In this document: one piece after another, positions 7,439 through 11,270 of the stretch | Position numbering within the stretch: the stretch's first letter is position 1 | Layout of the letters: each line of letters opens with the position of its first letter | Made by a program: the position numbers and the translations under genes | Assembly: GCA_017860395.1 (NCBI GenBank) | Contig: JAGDMC010000022.1 | Location: 1 to 11,270 of the forward strand | DNA length: 11,270 nt | Reading direction: 5' to 3' | Origin: Bacteroidota bacterium | GTDB taxonomy: Bacteria > Bacteroidota > Bacteroidia > Bacteroidales > UBA932 | Notes under the pieces: generated by a model | What the model was told of the DNA's origin: nothing | The model's input: only the letters and a program-made list of their open reading frames with translations | Databases searched by the model: none

Positions 7439-7450
7439 TACAAATGTTTT

Positions 7451-7975
7451 ATGAGAAAAGAGGAAAAAACAAAAATTATTGAAAGCCTGGCAGCGCAATT
7501 AGATGAAACACCTAATTTCTATTTAGCAGACATTTCCGGCCTTAACGCCGAAAATACCGCTAGACTGCGCCGTGCTTGCTTCGAGAAACAGATAAAGTTG
7601 GTTGTTGTAAAGAACACTCTACTTCGCAAAGCTCTTGACAAAAAAGCTAATGCCGAAACAGAGTTGCTCTACCCTATATTAGAAGGACCTTCTGCAGTAA
7701 TGTTCACCGAATCGGCGAGCTCACCTGCAAAACTTATTAAGGAATTTGGCTCGAAATATGGCAAACCTATCCTTAAAGGTGCTTTTGTACAGGAATGTGC
7801 ATATATTGGTGTAAACCAACTGGATGCACTAGTATCAATTAAGTCTCGTGAAGAACTCATTGGAGACATTATAGGTCTTCTTCAATCTCCGGCCCAAAAC
7901 GTTATTTCTGCCCTACAGGCAAATGGCGGTGGAAAAATAGCCGGTATTGTAAAGACACTTTCAGAAAAAGAGTAA
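7451..7975 (+). CDS. rplJ: 50S ribosomal protein L10
   Basis: Anchors L7/L12 dimers to the ribosome through its C-terminal helix and binds 23S rRNA next to L11. 174 residues, typical. Visible: the N-terminal globular domain with V-V-K-N-T-L-L-R-K-A-L (52-62) and E-G-P-S-A-V-M-F (78-85), then a long alpha-helical tail (about 132-174) for stalk dimers. An ATG at 7444 is out of frame and precedes the chosen start; the start at 7451 gives the conserved M-R-K-E-E-K beginning. The 12-base gap after rplA leaves no space for the structured L10 leader of the E. coli type. Confidence 0.98.
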   Translation: MRKEEKTKIIESLAAQLDETPNFYLADISGLNAENTARLRRACFEKQIKLVVVKNTLLRKALDKKANAETELLYPILEGPSAVMFTESASSPAKLIKEFGSKYGKPILKGAFVQECAYIGVNQLDALVSIKSREELIGDIIGLLQSPAQNVISALQANGGGKIAGIVKTLSEKE

Positions 7976-8008
7976 TAAACATAAAAAATCATTTAAATAA
8001 TTAAAACC

Positions 8009-8383
8009 ATGGCAGATATCAAAAAATTTGCAGAAGAACTAGTAAACCTGTCTGTAAAAGATGTACAAGAATTGGCAAAAATTCTAAAAGACGAGTATGG
8101 TATTGAACCTGCAGCTGCTGCTGTTGCAGTTGCCGCACCTGCTGCTGCTGCTGCTGCTGTTGAAGTAGAGCAAACCCAATTCGACGTTATTCTTAAGGCT
8201 CCGGGTATGGCTAAATTACAAATCGTTAAGATTGTAAAAGAGATTACCGGTCTTGGTCTGAAAGAAGCTAAGGATTTAGTAGACGCTGCTCCTAAAGCAA
8301 TTAAGGAAAAAGTTTCTAAAGCCGAAGCAGAACAACTCAAAGCTCAATTAGAAGAGGCTGGCGGAGAAGTTGAGATTAAATAA
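8009..8383 (+). CDS. rplL: 50S ribosomal protein L7/L12
   Basis: Multi-copy acidic stalk protein that recruits translation GTPases such as the EF-Tu encoded upstream. 124 residues, standard. The N-terminal dimerisation and L10-binding domain is about 1-32, an Ala/Val-rich flexible hinge covers about 34-52, and the C-terminal factor-binding domain (57-124) contains [18 protein letters not shown] (74-91). The start gives the usual M-A-D-I-K-K. It follows rplJ by 33 bases and precedes the rplL-rpoB hairpin. Confidence 0.99.
   Translation: MADIKKFAEELVNLSVKDVQELAKILKDEYGIEPAAAAVAVAAPAAAAAAVEVEQTQFDVILKAPGMAKLQIVKIVKEITGLGLKEAKDLVDAAPKAIKEKVSKAEAEQLKAQLEEAGGEVEIK
8141..8158 (+). repeat. (GCT)6 tract in the rplL hinge
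   Basis: Six GCT codons in a row encode six alanines of the flexible hinge of L7/L12. Nearby GCA/GCT codons extend the alanine-rich stretch. A triplet tract keeps the frame if it slips, so length changes would only alter hinge length. Confidence 0.85.
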
Positions 8384-8414
8384 CTCCACATCCCGTTAAT
8401 CGGGTATTCATATC

Positions 8415-8446
8415 AGGTTTAGAGTCTTTAAGGCTCTAAACCTTTT
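8415..8446 (+). terminator. Hairpin with U-rich tail between rplL and rpoB (likely attenuator)
   Basis: AGGTTTAGAG (8415-8424) pairs perfectly with CTCTAAACCT (8434-8443). Inner pairs T-G, C-G and T-A extend this to a 13-bp stem with a 3-base loop. TTTT follows at once, then more T-rich sequence. This fits an intrinsic terminator. rpoB starts 38 bases later with no clear promoter between, so partial termination that lowers rpoB relative to rplL, as known in E. coli, is the likely role. Confidence 0.75.
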
Positions 8447-8484
8447 GTCGTTATTTTAATTTATTTTCAACCAATCCGAAAACA

Positions 8485-11270
8485 ATGTCGCAAAAAAATA
8501 ATAATCAGCGGATTACATTCGCGACTTCAAAATCCCTTCTGGATTATCCCGACTTTTTAGAGGTTCAGCTAAAATCTTTCAAAGATTTTTTTCAGCTGGA
8601 TACAACTCCGGAAAATCGAAAAAATGAAGGTCTTTATAAAGTTTTTCAAGAGGTTTTTCCTATTACGGACACCCGTAACAGCTTTGTTCTTGAATTCATT
8701 GACTATTTCATTGACCCTCCGCGCTATTCACTTGAGGAGTGTCTTGACAGAGGTCTCACATACAGTGTGCCTTTAAAGGCAAAACTGAAACTTTATTGTA
8801 CCGATCCAACACACGAAGATTTTGAAACCATGATCCAGGATGTATATCTTGGAACTATCCCATATATGACCCCAAGGGGTACATTCGTTATCAACGGTTC
8901 GGAGCGAGTAATCGTTTCGCAGCTCCACCGTTCACCGGGCGTTTTCTTCGGACAAAGTATTCACGCAAACGGTACAAAACTATATTCGGCAAGAATTATC
9001 CCTTTCAAGGGTTCATGGATCGAGTTTGCAACTGACATTAACAATGTCATGTATGCATACATCGATAGAAAGAAAAAACTGCCGGTAACAACACTACTCA
9101 GGGCCATCGGCTACGAAAGCGATAAGGAGATTCTGGACATATTTGGTCTGGCCAATGAGATAAAGGTTAACAAGGCAAACCTTAAAAAATGCATTGGAAG
9201 TAAGCTGGCCGCAAGGGTACTTACATCATGGAACGAAGACTTCGTGGATGAGGATACCGGAGAGGTAGTATACATCGAGAGGGTAAAAATTATTCTCGAC
9301 CGCGAAACTGTTATCGAAGAAGATCATGTGGACGCAATTCTGGAATCGGGAGTGAGCACCATTCTCATTCATAAGGAAGATGTAAATCTCAATGATTTTG
9401 CAATTATCGCAAACACCCTCCAGAAAGACCAGTGTAACACCGGCAAAGAGGCTGTTTACTATACATACCGCCAGCTGCGTAACTCAGAACCTGCCGATGA
9501 GGCAACTGCAAGAGACGTAATCGACAAGCTATTCTTCTCCGACAAGAGATATGACCTTGGCGAAGTTGGCCGTTACAGATTAAACCGTAAGCTCAATCTT
9601 AATATACCCGATGAGACAAGGGTTCTCACAAAACAGGATATTATTGAGATTATCCGATACCTTATACAACTAATAAATTCAAAAGCTACTGTTGACGATA
9701 TCGACCACCTTAGCAACCGTCGTATCCGTACCGTAGGCGAGCAGCTTGCAAACCAGTTCAGCGTTGGTCTTTCCCGTATGGCAAGAACCATTCGCGAAAG
9801 GATGAATGTGAGAGATAATGAAGTCTTCTATCCGATAGACCTCATAAATGCAAAAACTCTCTCATCTGTTATCAGTTCATTCTTCGGATCAAGCCAGCTC
9901 TCTCAGTTTATGGACCAGACAAACCCACTTGCCGAAATGACACACAAACGTCGTCTTTCTGCACTGGGCCCAGGCGGTCTTTCACGAGACAGAGCAGGTT
10001 TCGAAGTACGTGACGTTCACTATACACACTATGGCCGTCTCTGCCCTATCGAAACTCCTGAGGGACCAAATATCGGTTTGATTTCATCTCTTTGCGTTTA
10101 CGCCAAGATAAATGATCTCGGATTTATTGAAACCCCATACCGCAAAGTTGTGGAAGGCTTTGTAGACATGACCGCCAAAGGATGCGTGTACATGAGTGCC
10201 GAAGATGAAGAACAGAAGATGGTGGCTCAGGCAAATGTACATATCGCCGAAGATGGTCTTATCACAGACGACAGAATTAAATGTCGTTACGAAGCAGACT
10301 ATCCTGTTGTAGGAAAGAAAGAGATTGACCTTGTAGACGTTTCTCCTAATCAGATTGCGTCAATTGCTGCGTCACTCATTCCTTTCCTCGAACACGACGA
10401 TGCAAACCGCGCACTCATGGGATCAAACATGATGCGTCAGGCCGTTCCGCTTATTCGTCCTGAGGCTCCAATTGTTGGAACCGGTCTTGAAGGACCCGTT
10501 GTACGCGATTCAAGAACTCAGATTGTTGCAAGAGCAAAAGGTGAAGTAGTTTATGTTGACGCCCGTGAAATTCATCTTAAATATGAGATGACAGACATCG
10601 AAAGATTCATAAGCTTCGAACCGGAAATTACAGTATACAGAATACCGCTCTACCGTAAGACAAACCAGAACACCTCAATCACCCTTAAACCTATTGTAAG
10701 GAAAGGAGATAAAGTTGTTCCGGGCCAGATTATGACAGAGGGGTACGGTACTCAAAACGGTGAACTTGCACTCGGCCGCAACTTAAAGGTTGCATTCATG
10801 CCTTGGAAGGGATACAACTTTGAGGATGCTATTGTACTTTCGGAAAGACTTCTCAGAGAAGATGTATTTACCTCTATCCATGTGGATGAATACATAATGG
10901 AAGTTCGCGATACAAAAAGGGGTATGGAAGAACTTACTTCCGACATTCCAAATGTGAGCGAAGAAGCTACAAAAGACCTCGACGAAAACGGTATTATCCG
11001 CATTGGTGCCAATGTTGAGCCGGGAGATATTCTTATTGGTAAGATTACTCCTAAAGGTGAGAGCGACCCTTCTCCGGAAGAAAAACTCCTCCGGGCAATT
11101 TTTGGTGACAAAGCAGGAGACGTAAAAGATGCATCACTGAAAGCATCCCCTTCTCTCAGAGGTACCATCATTGAGAAGAGACTCTTCTCAAGAGTTGCCA
11201 AAGAGAACAACAAGAGAGGAAAAACCACATCTAAGAACCAGTTGCAGCAGGCAGAAGAGAACTTCAGCCG
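8485..11270 (+). CDS. rpoB: RNA polymerase beta subunit, N-terminal 928 codons (cut by window edge)
   Basis: Catalytic core subunit of RNA polymerase. The frame stays open from the ATG at 8485 to the edge. 928 residues are visible, out of roughly 1,270 expected in Bacteroidota. Landmarks: [12 protein letters not shown] (131-142); the rifampicin-binding region at 466-495 with Gln474, Asp477, His487, Arg490 and Ser492 (equivalent to E. coli Q513, D516, H526, R529, S531), all as in sensitive enzymes; [12 protein letters not shown] further on; and N-F-E-D-A-I (778-783) with the Glu-Asp pair near the active centre. Ala483 and Thr479 replace E. coli Ser522 and Asn518, as I recall being usual in Bacteroidota. 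The C-terminal catalytic lysines lie beyond the window. The start gives M-S-Q-K, and the gene follows the attenuator-like hairpin. Confidence 0.98.
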   Translation, partial: MSQKNNNQRITFATSKSLLDYPDFLEVQLKSFKDFFQLDTTPENRKNEGLYKVFQEVFPITDTRNSFVLEFIDYFIDPPRYSLEECLDRGLTYSVPLKAKLKLYCTDPTHEDFETMIQDVYLGTIPYMTPRGTFVINGSERVIVSQLHRSPGVFFGQSIHANGTKLYSARIIPFKGSWIEFATDINNVMYAYIDRKKKLPVTTLLRAIGYESDKEILDIFGLANEIKVNKANLKKCIGSKLAARVLTSWNEDFVDEDTGEVVYIERVKIILDRETVIEEDHVDAILESGVSTILIHKEDVNLNDFAIIANTLQKDQCNTGKEAVYYTYRQLRNSEPADEATARDVIDKLFFSDKRYDLGEVGRYRLNRKLNLNIPDETRVLTKQDIIEIIRYLIQLINSKATVDDIDHLSNRRIRTVGEQLANQFSVGLSRMARTIRERMNVRDNEVFYPIDLINAKTLSSVISSFFGSSQLSQFMDQTNPLAEMTHKRRLSALGPGGLSRDRAGFEVRDVHYTHYGRLCPIETPEGPNIGLISSLCVYAKINDLGFIETPYRKVVEGFVDMTAKGCVYMSAEDEEQKMVAQANVHIAEDGLITDDRIKCRYEADYPVVGKKEIDLVDVSPNQIASIAASLIPFLEHDDANRALMGSNMMRQAVPLIRPEAPIVGTGLEGPVVRDSRTQIVARAKGEVVYVDAREIHLKYEMTDIERFISFEPEITVYRIPLYRKTNQNTSITLKPIVRKGDKVVPGQIMTEGYGTQNGELALGRNLKVAFMPWKGYNFEDAIVLSERLLREDVFTSIHVDEYIMEVRDTKRGMEELTSDIPNVSEEATKDLDENGIIRIGANVEPGDILIGKITPKGESDPSPEEKLLRAIFGDKAGDVKDASLKASPSLRGTIIEKRLFSRVAKENNKRGKTTSKNQLQQAEENFS

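Noticed and set aside
6764..7498. Leftward open frame of 244 codons opposite rplA and the start of rplJ
   Set aside because: Shadow of two strongly conserved ribosomal protein genes; the product is rich in Cys, Phe and His with no recognisable fold.
9865..9975. Possible rifampicin-resistance changes in rpoB
   Set aside because: Residues matching E. coli Q513, D516, H526, R529 and S531 are all unchanged. The Ala and Thr differences at 483 and 479 look like ordinary phylum variation.

Overview
The window looks like a chromosomal segment from a member of the Bacteroidota, most likely Bacteroidales. Three things point there: the residue patterns of EF-Tu and RpoB (for example the RpoB stretch around 478-495, with T-N-P-L-A-E and R-R-L-S-A-L-G); the lack of Shine-Dalgarno sequences, with A-rich start contexts instead; and a promoter of the Bacteroidota type (TTTG, 19 bases, TAnnTTTG) ahead of the tRNA cluster. 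Genus cannot be settled from the sequence alone.

Layout. (1) Positions 1-221, minus strand: the 5' part of a major facilitator superfamily transporter that runs off the left edge and starts with GTG. (2) Positions 222-409: a divergent intergenic region. (3) Positions 410-3620, plus strand: dxs (1-deoxy-D-xylulose-5-phosphate synthase, first step of the MEP isoprenoid pathway), overlapping by 23 bases a FeoB-type membrane permease that has no GTPase domain and instead a short histidine-rich N-terminus. (4) Positions 3661-4077: a promoter and four tRNA genes, Thr(TGT), Tyr(GTA), Gly(TCC), Thr(GGT). (5) Positions 4121-11270: tuf, tRNA-Trp(CCA), secE, nusG, rplK, rplA, rplJ, rplL and the first 928 codons of rpoB, which is cut by the right edge.

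The right two thirds form a classic information-processing block. It makes tRNAs and the factor that delivers them (EF-Tu), a translocon subunit (SecE), a transcription elongation factor that links RNA polymerase to the ribosome (NusG), the L11/L1 stalk and L10-L7/L12 stalk proteins, and the beta subunit of RNA polymerase. The four tRNAs before tuf have the same isoacceptors in the same order as E. coli thrU-tyrU-glyT-thrT-tufB. Gaps between secE and rplL are 4 to 33 bases, which suggests co-transcription. A 13-bp hairpin with a U-rich tail lies between rplL and rpoB, where other bacteria also reduce read-through into the polymerase genes.

I see no mobile element, CRISPR array, defence island or clearly new system. 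The most unusual item is the G-domain-less FeoB homologue with its histidine-rich tail. Smaller points are an A-C mismatch in the acceptor stem of tRNA-Thr(GGT) and unexplained RNA stem-loops flanking tRNA-Trp. No stretch longer than 300 bases lacks a gene.
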